Assembly: GCA_943788135.1 (NCBI GenBank)
Contig: CALSPC010000007.1
Span: 372,001-436,000, forward strand
Direction of reading: 5' to 3'
DNA length: 64,000 nt
Origin: an uncultured Paracoccaceae bacterium
GTDB lineage: Bacteria > Bacteroidota > Bacteroidia > Flavobacteriales > Flavobacteriaceae
Shown: piece by piece, positions 16,537 to 24,604 of the stretch
Position numbering within the stretch: the stretch's first letter is position 1
How the letters are laid out: each line of letters opens with the position of its first letter
Position numbers and translations under genes: made by a program
Notes under the pieces: generated by a model
Databases searched by the model: none
What the model was told of the DNA's origin: nothing
Seen by the model: only the letters and a program-made list of their open reading frames with translations

Positions 16537-17007
16537 CTATCCAATTAGATCGTCTAAATACTTAAAAAGTTCACCTTTTGTGATGGATGCCCCTTGAACT
16601 ATAAGTTCGAATAATTTTGCGTTTTTATCTGCCTCAAGATCTTTATCGGCATTAAATAATTCAACGTCGTCCGTCATTAAATTTTCTCTTAACCATGAAA
16701 AACCTTCTTTGGTAGTCAAGTCAATATGGTCTGCTTTTATTTTAAGTCCTATCAATCGCAACTGAGAGGCTTCAACCTTAAACAAATACATATGTTGTGG
16801 CGCTATATTTTCTAGATACTCGACTTTAGACAACACGCCTTCCCAAACCAAATCACTAAAAATATCCAATTCTTCTTCGGCTACTTCAGGTTTTTGCTCC
16901 TTAATTTCTTTCCATTCGTCTGCTGTAATGGATTGTGTGGCTAAAAAGTTGATAAACTCCTGGTTTAACGCTTCAAACTGTTCTTTTGTAAGTCTTGTGT
17001 ATTTCAT
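16537..17007 (-). CDS. DUF6495 family protein
   Basis: A 156-residue acidic soluble protein (many Glu/Asp) beginning MKYTRLTKEQFEALNQEFINFL. This start and the downstream EEELDIFSDLVWEGVL segment match the DUF6495 family of Flavobacteriia. No catalytic motif, signal peptide or membrane helix is visible, and function is unknown. It follows the terminator of the ribosomal operon and precedes hisS by 40 bp on the same strand. Confidence 0.82.
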   Translation of the reverse strand: MKYTRLTKEQFEALNQEFINFLATQSITADEWKEIKEQKPEVAEEELDIFSDLVWEGVLSKVEYLENIAPQHMYLFKVEASQLRLIGLKIKADHIDLTTKEGFSWLRENLMTDDVELFNADKDLEADKNAKLFELIVQGASITKGELFKYLDDLIG

Positions 17008-17021
17008 CTTTGATTATTGTT

Positions 17022-17050
17022 AAAAAAAATGCGCCCTAATAATAGGGCGC
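17022..17050 (-). terminator. Terminator of the rpsF-rpsR-rplI operon
   Basis: A perfect GC-rich hairpin (GCGCCCTA with TAGGGCGC, 4-base loop) is followed on the minus strand by a run of eight T. It lies 46 bp after the rplI stop codon and just before the DUF6495 gene. Confidence 0.9.
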
Positions 17051-17095
17051 AAATTTATAAAATAAGATTGAATTAATTTTTAGTTAGTGCACTAC

Positions 17096-17545
17096 TTATT
17101 TAGCTGCAATAATCTCAAAAGGTAATTCAACAGTAACATCTCTGTGAAGACGTATTACTGCAGTGTATTTTCCAAGGCGTTTAACGTTACCACCAGTCAC
17201 ATTGATAAATTTCTTATCAATAGATTGCCCAGCTTTGGCTAATGCTTCTGCTAAGTCAATGTTGTTAACTGATCCGAATAATTTATCGCCAGCACCAACT
17301 TTCGCTGCTATTTTGATTTCTAAAGCTTTCAAAGCGGTCGCTGTTGCTTGAGCCTCGTCAACGATTTTCTTTTCTTTAAAGGCACGTTGTTTTAAATTTT
17401 CTGCTAATACTTTTTTAGCAGATACTGTAGCAAGGATGGCTTTACCTCCTGGAATTAAAAAATTTCTACCATAACCGTTTTTAACTGTTACAACATCGTC
17501 TTTAAACCCCAATCCTTCTACGTCATGTTTTAATATAAGTTCCAT
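17096..17545 (-). CDS. rplI: 50S ribosomal protein L9
   Basis: A 149-residue ribosomal protein. The N-terminal rRNA-binding domain begins MELILKHDVEGLGFKDDVV and contains GYGRNFLIPGGKAI. A long connecting helix rich in Lys, Ala and Glu follows, and then the C-terminal domain with KLFGSVNNIDLAEAL. It is the last gene of the S6-S18-L9 operon, 13 bp after rpsR, and a strong hairpin terminator follows it. Confidence 0.97.
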   Translation of the reverse strand: MELILKHDVEGLGFKDDVVTVKNGYGRNFLIPGGKAILATVSAKKVLAENLKQRAFKEKKIVDEAQATATALKALEIKIAAKVGAGDKLFGSVNNIDLAEALAKAGQSIDKKFINVTGGNVKRLGKYTAVIRLHRDVTVELPFEIIAAK

Positions 17546-17558
17546 AGTTATAATAGTT

Positions 17559-17852
17559 TTATTTCATTAAATCGGCTACATACGGCATCAATGCTAAATG
17601 TCTTGCTCTTTTGACAGCTACAGACACTTTTCTTTGATACTTTAAAGAAGTTCCAGTCAAACGACGTGGTAATAACTTACCTTGTTCGTTTACAAACTTT
17701 ATTAAAAAATCTGGATCTTTATAATCGATATACTTGATACCTGACTTTTTGAAACGACAGTATTTTTTTGCTTTGTTGGTGTCAATATTTAAAGGCGTTA
17801 AATATCTGATTTCACCATCTTTTTTTCCTTTGGCTTGTTGTTCTATAGACAT
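17559..17852 (-). CDS. rpsR: 30S ribosomal protein S18
   Basis: A 97-residue ribosomal protein. The core [21 protein letters not shown] and the C-terminal [20 protein letters not shown] are typical of S18. The N-terminal extension of about 25 residues ([18 protein letters not shown]) is longer than in E. coli, as usual in Bacteroidota. S18 with S6 lies on the platform of the small subunit next to the anti-Shine-Dalgarno region. It starts 2 bp after rpsF. Confidence 0.97.
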   Translation of the reverse strand: MSIEQQAKGKKDGEIRYLTPLNIDTNKAKKYCRFKKSGIKYIDYKDPDFLIKFVNEQGKLLPRRLTGTSLKYQRKVSVAVKRARHLALMPYVADLMK

Positions 17853-17854
17853 AA

Positions 17855-18193
17855 TTACGCTTTTTCTTTAAGTTTAACTCTTCTTCTTTCGGCCCATGAA
17901 ATGGCATGCTTATCTAAAGCAACTGTTAGATAACGCATAAAACGCTCGTCACGTCTAAATTCTACTTCTAGGGGACCAATTGCCTCTCCTGGAGCAGTAA
18001 ATTCAAATAAGTGGTAAAATCCACTCTTTTTGTTCTGAATTGGATATGCTAATTTCTTTAGCCCCCAATCTTCTTTCGATACCATCTTTGCTCCTTTAGA
18101 AACGAGTAAGTCCTCGTATTTCTTTACTGTTTCCTTTATCTGAGTGTCAGATAAAACGGGATTCAAGATGAAAACAGTTTCGTAATGATTCAT
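17855..18193 (-). CDS. rpsF: 30S ribosomal protein S6
   Basis: A 112-residue ribosomal protein, first gene of the S6-S18-L9 operon. The start [21 protein letters not shown] and the segment [21 protein letters not shown] are standard for S6. It has a two-box promoter on the minus strand (18226-18253). Confidence 0.97.
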   Translation of the reverse strand: MNHYETVFILNPVLSDTQIKETVKKYEDLLVSKGAKMVSKEDWGLKKLAYPIQNKKSGFYHLFEFTAPGEAIGPLEVEFRRDERFMRYLTVALDKHAISWAERRRVKLKEKA

Positions 18194-18225
18194 AAATTTT
18201 ATAATTTTTTGTTTTAAAATGGCTG

Positions 18226-18253
18226 CAAAAATAAGTATTATTTATTGTTTCAA
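18226..18253 (-). promoter_or_regulatory. Promoter of the rpsF operon (TTG-N17-TATTTTTG)
   Basis: On the minus strand a TTG at 18251-18253 is followed after 17 bp by TATTTTTG at 18226-18233. Both fit the Bacteroidota promoter consensus. The leader to the rpsF start would be about 25-30 nt. Confidence 0.72.
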
Positions 18254-18369
18254 CAACATTAAATGCGTTTATTTAATATGTGTTATTTATTCGTTAAACG
18301 GCGTTTTTTGAATTTTATCGATTTATTTTTTGTATAATTGTAGACATTAACCATAATAAAACTGTCCCG

Positions 18370-19086
18370 ATGAATTTAAATTGTATAATTGTTGATGCAA
18401 ATGCTTCACAACGATTAACGACTTTAAAGCTTATAAATAACCATCCTTCTCTCAATTTGGTTGGTAAATTCTCATCTGCACTTGAAACTAAAAAATTCCT
18501 ACTTACAACAACTGTAGACCTTATAATAATGGAACTTAACCTTCCTGTTTCAGGGGGATTTGAGTTGTTAGACGTTTTAAATGAACACCCCAATATCTCA
18601 ATACCTCACATTGTTGTAGTTAGTGATAACGATTCCTATGCCCTCAAGGCTTTTGAATACAATGTTATTGATTACGTCATAAAACCAGCTTCTAAAACAC
18701 GATTTGACAAAGCTATCGCAAAAACAGTCTTACAAGCCAAAATGGAGGAAAACTTCAAAGACGATGACGGTGAGCATATTTTTATAAAAAGTAACCTCAA
18801 GAAACGTAAAATATATATCAGAGACATCAAGTGGATCGAAGCACTTGGAGACTACGTGAAATTAATCACAAACAACAAGAGTTTTGTTATTCTATCCACT
18901 ATGAAAGCCTTTGAAAATGAACTTCCAAATGGTATATTTTTGAGAATCCATAAATCTTACATTGTAAATCTAAAAAAAGTAGAACGCTACGATAGCAAAC
19001 ATGTGGAAATCGAAAAAATGAAACTGCCACTAAGTAGAACTAGAAAAATACAATTGAGTCAGGCTTTAGAGGCTATTGCAAACTAA
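18370..19086 (+). CDS. LytTR family response regulator, atypical receiver
   Basis: A 238-residue transcription factor with an N-terminal receiver domain (about 1-120) and a C-terminal LytTR DNA-binding domain (about 140-235, with DIKWIEALGDYVKLIT and FLRIHKSYIVNL). The receiver lacks the usual phosphoacceptor Asp: the aligned residue is Glu55 (LIIMELNLP). The N-terminal acidic pair is reduced to a single Asp (IIVDANA), while the conserved Ser (VVVSDN) and Lys (VIKPAS) remain. It may thus be locked in an active-like state or regulated without phosphorylation. No histidine kinase gene is adjacent. It converges on priA with a 4 bp overlap. Confidence 0.93.
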   Translation: MNLNCIIVDANASQRLTTLKLINNHPSLNLVGKFSSALETKKFLLTTTVDLIIMELNLPVSGGFELLDVLNEHPNISIPHIVVVSDNDSYALKAFEYNVIDYVIKPASKTRFDKAIAKTVLQAKMEENFKDDDGEHIFIKSNLKKRKIYIRDIKWIEALGDYVKLITNNKSFVILSTMKAFENELPNGIFLRIHKSYIVNLKKVERYDSKHVEIEKMKLPLSRTRKIQLSQALEAIAN

Positions 19087-21548
19087 TAATTATCTACATT
19101 TATTAGTAAACGAACAGCCCTAAAATCTCTGGTACTCAAAAATCGTAATTTAATTTTTTGAAGTACCGATTTTGTTTTAATAAGCGATTGATTTTGAGGG
19201 ATTTTAATTAGTATATTTTTATGATATTGGTTTCTTATTCTTGAGACTACAGGAAATTCTGGACCTAACACATTTTCTTTAAACACATGCCTCAAACTTG
19301 TTGCTAACCATTCAGCTCCGTCATTTACTTTATTATAATCCTTATGTTTAAGGGTCAATTTGATTAGACGACAATAAGGAGGGTATTTATAAATTCGGCG
19401 ATCTTCTAATTGTTCTACAAACATGGACTGGTAGTCATTTATAGACACTTGTTGAAGAATGGTATGGTGTGGATTATAGCTTTGAATAACAACCTTACCC
19501 CTAGTATCAGTTCGACCAGCGCGACCAGCGACTTGTTGTAACAATTGAAAACTACGTTCATGCGCTCTGAAATCAGGAAAATTAATGAGCTGATCTGCAT
19601 TTAAAACCCCTACTAATTTTACATGCCTAAAATCGAGACCCTTAGTGACCATTTGAGTGCCCACTAAAATATCAACTTCTTTGTTTTCAAAACTAGAAAT
19701 GATCCGATCATAGCTGTATTTTCCTCGAGTGGTATCCAAGTCCATTCGCGCTACTTTAGCTTCTGGAAACAAAAGCTCAACCTCTTGTTGAATTTGCTCT
19801 GTACCAAAGCCTTTGCTATCTATATCTACACCTCCACATGCGCCACAAAACTGTTGCATTGCTATGGAGTGACTGCAATAGTGACAGCGAAGTTGGTTTT
19901 TGTACTGATGAAAGGTTAAACTGACATCACAATTTGGGCATTCGGGTGTGTGTCCGCAAGTGTTACAGGACACAACTGGAGAATATCCTCGTCTGTTTTG
20001 AAATAAAATGACTTGTGAATCCATATCCAAAGCCGCTTTGATTTCTGTGATTAAACGGTCGCTAAAATGACCTGTCATTCGCTTTCGCTTATACTTATCT
20101 GTTAAATCGACCAGTTCAATTTCTGGCATGAGCACATTATTAAATCGTTTTGTGAGTGCTACATATCCAAATTTATTTTCTTTTGTAGCGTTATAAAAAC
20201 TTTCTATACTAGGAGTGGCCGATCCTAATAACGTTTTTGCTTGATAAAGTGCCGCCAATACAATCGCCGTATCTCTTGCATGATAGCGCGGTGAAGGATC
20301 AAATTGTTTGTAGGACTGTTCGTGCTCTTCATCAATAATCACAAGCCCTAAATTACTGAAGGGCAAAAAAATAGAAGACCGAGCGCCAATAATAACCCGA
20401 GCATTTTCGGAATTGTTAAGGACATGATTCCAAACTTCTAAGCGTTCGTTCTTAGAATAACGCGAATGATAGACAGCTATTTGATTGCCGAAATATTTTT
20501 CTAAACGCTGCACTAACTGCGAGGTTAAAGCGATTTCAGGCACCAAGTATAACGCTTGCTTACCCTGTTCTAGAATTGCTTCAATTTTTTTAACATATAG
20601 TTCTGTTTTACCAGAAGAAGTTACGCCATGAAGCAATACAGTAGTGTAGGTCTCAAAAGCCTGATCTATCCCGTCTAAGGCCGTAATTTGATGTACATTA
20701 AGTTCTTTTGAAGCATCATCTTCAGAATCCTGAAACTGAATGCGATCGGTTTGAAAATAGAACTCTTCAAAAATTTGTTTATCAATTAATGTTTTTATTT
20801 GCGTCGATGTGGCCTTGCTTTTAAGTTTCAAGTCGGCAACTTTGATTTGTTTTGTGGAGTTTGCTAAATTGAAATAGCTCAACACAATTTCGCGTTGTTT
20901 AGATGCATTTTTTAAAGTTTCAATTAGATCTTGCAACCCATTTTCATGCTGGTAATCGGGATGTAAACGCACACAACGAATTAATTTTGGCTTATATTTC
21001 TCTAACAATTCCTGCTCTAGAGCAATGACGTTTTGATTTAATAAACGTTTTAAAACAGGAAATGAATTTTTCCGATCGATTATAGCATTAATTTCCTCAA
21101 CTTTTAAACTCGATTGGTGTTGTAGTGCTTCATAAACAAGATATTCATCATCTTTAAACATAGTGACATCAAATCCAGATGTTGGGTTTATTGAAATAAT
21201 GGTTTCACTTTCAAGCAAAAACGCATTTGGCAGTGCAGCACGCATAATTTCACCCATGCTACAGAGATAATAACTGGACATCCACTCCCATAATTTAAAC
21301 TGAAATGGATTCACCACTGCTGATTCATCTAAAATACTATGAATCGACTTAGCATCGTAAGCTGTTGGTGCTTTATCGTGTATGCTGAATACCAATCCTG
21401 TATATACTTTACTTTTGCCAAAAGGAACAGCAACCCTCACCCCGACTTTTATAAAATCTGCTTCTGCTTTTGTAATCGCATAAGTGAAATTTCGCTCTAG
21501 GGAAAGCGGCAGAATAACGTCGATAAAAAATACGTCTATACTGTGCAT
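19083..21548 (-). CDS. priA: Primosomal protein N' (replication restart helicase PriA)
   Basis: An 821-residue superfamily 2 helicase that reloads the replisome at stalled forks. Walker A is GVTSSGKTELY, the DEEH box appears as IDEEHEQSYKQ, and the GSATPS and VAGRAGR motifs are intact. The zinc-binding insert has the expected eight cysteines in pairs (CNTCGHTPECPNC and CHYCSH...CGACGG). The N-terminal DNA-binding domain begins DVILPLSLERNFTY. Its start overlaps the end of the upstream yihY-like gene by 13 bp, giving a nadC-yihY-priA unit. Confidence 0.97.
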   Translation of the reverse strand: MHSIDVFFIDVILPLSLERNFTYAITKAEADFIKVGVRVAVPFGKSKVYTGLVFSIHDKAPTAYDAKSIHSILDESAVVNPFQFKLWEWMSSYYLCSMGEIMRAALPNAFLLESETIISINPTSGFDVTMFKDDEYLVYEALQHQSSLKVEEINAIIDRKNSFPVLKRLLNQNVIALEQELLEKYKPKLIRCVRLHPDYQHENGLQDLIETLKNASKQREIVLSYFNLANSTKQIKVADLKLKSKATSTQIKTLIDKQIFEEFYFQTDRIQFQDSEDDASKELNVHQITALDGIDQAFETYTTVLLHGVTSSGKTELYVKKIEAILEQGKQALYLVPEIALTSQLVQRLEKYFGNQIAVYHSRYSKNERLEVWNHVLNNSENARVIIGARSSIFLPFSNLGLVIIDEEHEQSYKQFDPSPRYHARDTAIVLAALYQAKTLLGSATPSIESFYNATKENKFGYVALTKRFNNVLMPEIELVDLTDKYKRKRMTGHFSDRLITEIKAALDMDSQVILFQNRRGYSPVVSCNTCGHTPECPNCDVSLTFHQYKNQLRCHYCSHSIAMQQFCGACGGVDIDSKGFGTEQIQQEVELLFPEAKVARMDLDTTRGKYSYDRIISSFENKEVDILVGTQMVTKGLDFRHVKLVGVLNADQLINFPDFRAHERSFQLLQQVAGRAGRTDTRGKVVIQSYNPHHTILQQVSINDYQSMFVEQLEDRRIYKYPPYCRLIKLTLKHKDYNKVNDGAEWLATSLRHVFKENVLGPEFPVVSRIRNQYHKNILIKIPQNQSLIKTKSVLQKIKLRFLSTRDFRAVRLLINVDNY

Positions 21549-22474
21549 TTTTTCTTTAAAAGTTGAAGAGATGAATTCAATTCATGTCCCAAGAGAATAA
21601 TATTTGCATTTAACCAAAAATAAAACAAGAGAATCAACAAGGCACCTATGGAGCCATAGAGTTCATTGTAGGTGGAAAAATTTTCAATATATAGACCAAA
21701 TAAATAGGAGGTTGTAATAATAAGAAACGTCGTAAAAATAGCACCTACTGAAAAAAAACTTGATAACTTTCCGTCTTTGGTTCCAAAATAATATAACGTT
21801 GCCATACTGAGATAAATCATAAGCACAAAAAAGAAATATTTGGCACGTGTAATCCAAAACAATTCGCTACTTCCATCTCCAGAACCAAATTTTTCAATGA
21901 TCGGATGAATCAAATAAATCTGAGCATATCCGAAACCAATAACCGTAAGTATTAAAATTACGACTAAAATAATTGCCACGCCTAGGGCATAAAAATATTG
22001 TTTGATAAAATTTCGATTGAGCTGTTGATGATAAGCGTTTTCAAAACCAGAAAACACAGCATTTACGCCATTAGCCATCAAAAACATAGAAATCAAAAAA
22101 ACAGTGGACAACAGTCCACCGGTATTGGTATCGCTAATATTTTCAAAAATATTTTGATTGAAAAAATCCGATGTTTGTGGCGGTAAAAAGGAGTCTAAAA
22201 AATTTAAAAAATCTCCTTTAAAATTATCAAAAGGAATATAGGGTATCAAAATAATAATGAATAGTAAAAACGGAAATATAGCTGTGAAAAAGCTAAAAGC
22301 AATAGCACTAGCTCTTGTGGTTAGTGTGCCTTTAAAAATCCCAATGACATACATTTCTAAGAGGTCATACATCGAAAGCCCCTCAAACCCAGGGAGCTTG
22401 ATGCGTTTAAGGAATTTAGCTATCCAATTTAGAATGGGAATTTTATCTAATTTATCTTCGATAGCTTGACTCAT
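21536..22474 (-). CDS. YihY/virulence factor BrkB family membrane protein
   Basis: A 312-residue inner-membrane protein with about six hydrophobic helices. The family features are the amphipathic segment TTRASAIAFSFFTAIFPFLLF, the later GFENAYHQ loop and a terminal ILLGHELN. It was once called RNase BN by mistake; the true role (possibly transport) is unsettled. It starts 1 bp from nadC's end and overlaps priA by 13 bp. Confidence 0.9.
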   Translation of the reverse strand: MSQAIEDKLDKIPILNWIAKFLKRIKLPGFEGLSMYDLLEMYVIGIFKGTLTTRASAIAFSFFTAIFPFLLFIIILIPYIPFDNFKGDFLNFLDSFLPPQTSDFFNQNIFENISDTNTGGLLSTVFLISMFLMANGVNAVFSGFENAYHQQLNRNFIKQYFYALGVAIILVVILILTVIGFGYAQIYLIHPIIEKFGSGDGSSELFWITRAKYFFFVLMIYLSMATLYYFGTKDGKLSSFFSVGAIFTTFLIITTSYLFGLYIENFSTYNELYGSIGALLILLFYFWLNANIILLGHELNSSLQLLKKKCTV

Positions 22475-22475
22475 T

Positions 22476-23333
22476 TTACACGGCTTTGAGGCTTAGATCC
22501 ATATTTGTTACAGAGTGGGTTAATGCACCACTAGAAATGAAATTTACGCCGCATTCTGCATAATGTCTTAGAGTCACTTCATCGATACCTCCTGAAGATT
22601 CTGTTAAACATTTATCGCCGATAAGTTCAATAGCTTTTTGAGTGTCAGTGTAATTAAAGTTGTCAATTAAAATGCGGTAAACCCCTTTATTCTCTAAAAT
22701 TTCTTCGATTTCATCTAAGTCTCGGGCTTCGACAACAATTTGAAGATCCAATTGATTTGTCTTCAAATAGGCTTTAGTCGTCGAAATAGCATTGGTTATG
22801 CCCCCTGCAAAATCGATGTGATTATCTTTAAGCATAATCATATCATAAAGTGCGAATCGGTGGTTTGCACCACCACCAATAGCAACAGCCCATTTTTCTA
22901 AAGCTCTAAACCCTGGAGTTGTTTTTCGAGTGTCTAAAATTTTAGTATCAGTTCCTTTTAAAATCTCAACATAGGAATTGGTTTTAGTAGCAATCGCACT
23001 CATACGTTGCATTGCATTGAGGACTATTCGTTCCGCTTTAAGAATGGATTGTTTAGAGCCTTCTACATAAAAAGCAATATCGCCAAATTTGACCTTCGAC
23101 CCATCATTTATGAGCGTTTCTACTTGTAAATTTGGATCGACATAATGAAAAACTTGTTTTGCAAAGTTTACGCCAGCAATGACGCCATTATCCTTGACTA
23201 AAAGCTTGGCTTTTCCAGTAGCATTTGAAGGAATACATGCTAATGAGCTGTAATCGCCTTCTCCTACATCTTCCCTAACCGCATTGGCTATTATTAGTTG
23301 GACTTCGTTTTTAAATTGTTCGTTGGTAATCAT
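22476..23333 (-). CDS. nadC: Nicotinate-nucleotide pyrophosphorylase (carboxylating)
   Basis: Converts quinolinate and PRPP to nicotinate mononucleotide in NAD synthesis. The 285-residue protein carries the phosphate- and quinolinate-binding signature LDTRKTTPGFRALEKWAVAI followed by GGANHRFALYD and LKDNHI, plus a C-terminal ESSGGI barrel motif. No nadA or nadB is adjacent, so the pathway genes are dispersed. It is divergent from rlmH. Confidence 0.96.
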   Translation of the reverse strand: MITNEQFKNEVQLIIANAVREDVGEGDYSSLACIPSNATGKAKLLVKDNGVIAGVNFAKQVFHYVDPNLQVETLINDGSKVKFGDIAFYVEGSKQSILKAERIVLNAMQRMSAIATKTNSYVEILKGTDTKILDTRKTTPGFRALEKWAVAIGGGANHRFALYDMIMLKDNHIDFAGGITNAISTTKAYLKTNQLDLQIVVEARDLDEIEEILENKGVYRILIDNFNYTDTQKAIELIGDKCLTESSGGIDEVTLRHYAECGVNFISSGALTHSVTNMDLSLKAV

Positions 23334-23408
23334 GTTTGTAACTTTGTAGCTAAAATATGAATTTATCGCAAATTCATTCCAAATTATAAAACCTTATTTA
23401 AAATAATT

Positions 23409-23416
23409 TAACTTTG
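23409..23416 (+). promoter_or_regulatory. -7 box of rlmH, very close to the start codon
   Basis: TAACTTTG matches TAnnTTTG and ends only 4 bp before the rlmH ATG at 23421. With the usual distance from this box to the transcription start, the mRNA would begin at or next to the ATG, so the transcript may be leaderless. Confidence 0.6.
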
Positions 23417-23420
23417 GCAC

Positions 23421-23894
23421 ATGCAAATTAAACTCATTGCCATAGGAAAGACGGATCAAATTGAGTTAAATCGTCTAATTTCCATCTATCAAAATCGCTT
23501 ATCGCATTATGTACGATTTTCATTTGAAATTATTCCTGACTTAAAAAACAGTAAAAATTTATCAGAAAAGCTTCAAAAAGAAGCCGAAGGCAAATTAATA
23601 CTTAGCAAAATATTACCTACAGATCGCCTTATCCTTTTGGATGAAAATGGAAAGGAAATGGATTCCGTAGGGTTTTCTAGCTTTCTTCAAAAACAAATGA
23701 ATTCAGGGCTCAAACGGCTTGTATTGGTTATTGGAGGACCTTATGGATTTTCGCAAGACGTTTATCAAAAAGCCACAGGAAAATTAGCGCTTTCAAAACT
23801 GACCTTTTCACATCAAATGGTGCGTTTATTTATTATAGAACAATTGTACAGAGGCTTTACAATTCTTAAAAATGAACCTTATCACCATCGATAA
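23421..23894 (+). CDS. rlmH: 23S rRNA (pseudouridine(1915)-N(3))-methyltransferase RlmH
   Basis: A SPOUT-class methyltransferase of 157 residues that methylates pseudouridine 1915 in helix 69 of 23S rRNA. The SAM-binding knot is seen in LVIGGPYGFS and LSKLTFSHQMVRLFIIEQLYRG in two parts, ending in the strictly conserved NEPYHHR. The next gene, rdgB, starts 2 bp downstream. Confidence 0.97.
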   Translation: MQIKLIAIGKTDQIELNRLISIYQNRLSHYVRFSFEIIPDLKNSKNLSEKLQKEAEGKLILSKILPTDRLILLDENGKEMDSVGFSSFLQKQMNSGLKRLVLVIGGPYGFSQDVYQKATGKLALSKLTFSHQMVRLFIIEQLYRGFTILKNEPYHHR

Positions 23895-23896
23895 TT

Positions 23897-24472
23897 ATGA
23901 CTATTGTATTTGCAACCAACAATTCAAATAAAATTAGAGAAGTTCAAAACCAACTTCCTGACCATATTAGGCTGATTAGCCTTGAAGACATTGGATGTCT
24001 TGTGGACATTCCAGAAACACAAGACACCATTGCAGGTAATGCGATTCAAAAAGCAACATATATTAAAGATCACTTTGGCCTAGATTGTTTTGCGGATGAC
24101 ACTGGATTAGAGGTCACAGCTTTGAATGGTGCTCCGGGTGTGTTTTCTGCTCGCTATGCAGGTCCTCAACGCAATGCGGATGACAATATGAATTTGGTAT
24201 TAGCAAGACTACAACCAAAACACGATCGTACGGCACAATTTAAGACAGTAATAGCACTGCATTTTCAAGGCGAGTTAATTACTTTTGAGGGGATTTGTAA
24301 GGGAAAAATTACCGAAACTAAAAGGGGAACTGACGGATTTGGGTATGATCCTATTTTTCAACCTGCAAATTATAAGGCTACATTTGCCGAACTATCTATG
24401 GCTGAAAAAAATCGGATTGGACATCGCGGACAAGCAGTTGCAAAATTGATTTCCTATTTAAATAGGCATTAA
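23897..24472 (+). CDS. rdgB: Non-canonical purine NTP pyrophosphatase (RdgB/HAM1)
   Basis: Hydrolyses dITP, dXTP and ITP to the monophosphates, cleaning the nucleotide pool. The 191-residue protein has the start FATNNSNKIREVQ, the metal-binding segment FADDTGLEVTALNGAPGVFS and the base-recognition loop TDGFGYDPIF. It follows rlmH by 2 bp and likely shares its transcript. Confidence 0.97.
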   Translation: MTIVFATNNSNKIREVQNQLPDHIRLISLEDIGCLVDIPETQDTIAGNAIQKATYIKDHFGLDCFADDTGLEVTALNGAPGVFSARYAGPQRNADDNMNLVLARLQPKHDRTAQFKTVIALHFQGELITFEGICKGKITETKRGTDGFGYDPIFQPANYKATFAELSMAEKNRIGHRGQAVAKLISYLNRH

Positions 24473-24484
24473 ATTAATTAATAG

Positions 24485-24492
24485 TACCTTTG
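24485..24492 (+). promoter_or_regulatory. -7 box upstream of the DEAD-box helicase leader
   Basis: TACCTTTG matches TAnnTTTG and lies 112 bp before the helicase ATG, which would give an untranslated leader of roughly 100 nt. No -33 TTG is seen at the best spacing. Confidence 0.5.
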
Positions 24493-24504
24493 CCGCTTAA
24501 AATT

Positions 24505-24595
24505 CCTCAGGGTGAGGATGTGTTACATGGAGATTGGTTTTAAGTATGTTCGATACGCCTCTAAGTAACACTTAGTTATATATCGAATACTTAAA
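24505..24595 (+). promoter_or_regulatory. Structured 5' leader of the DEAD-box helicase mRNA
   Basis: The leader can fold into a 5-bp hairpin (CCTCA-GGG-TGAGG, 24505-24517). A long hairpin follows, with arms at 24539-24555 and 24581-24595 (15 bp, one 2-nt bulge). It encloses a further 6-bp stem (CTAAGT-AAC-ACTTAG, 24561-24575). The long hairpin ends 9 nt before the ATG. A competing pairing exists between TGTTAC at 24521-24526 and GTAACA at 24565-24570. This looks like a regulatory leader, perhaps temperature- or helicase-responsive; the function is inference. Confidence 0.55.
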
Positions 24596-24604
24596 TTACA
24601 ACAA

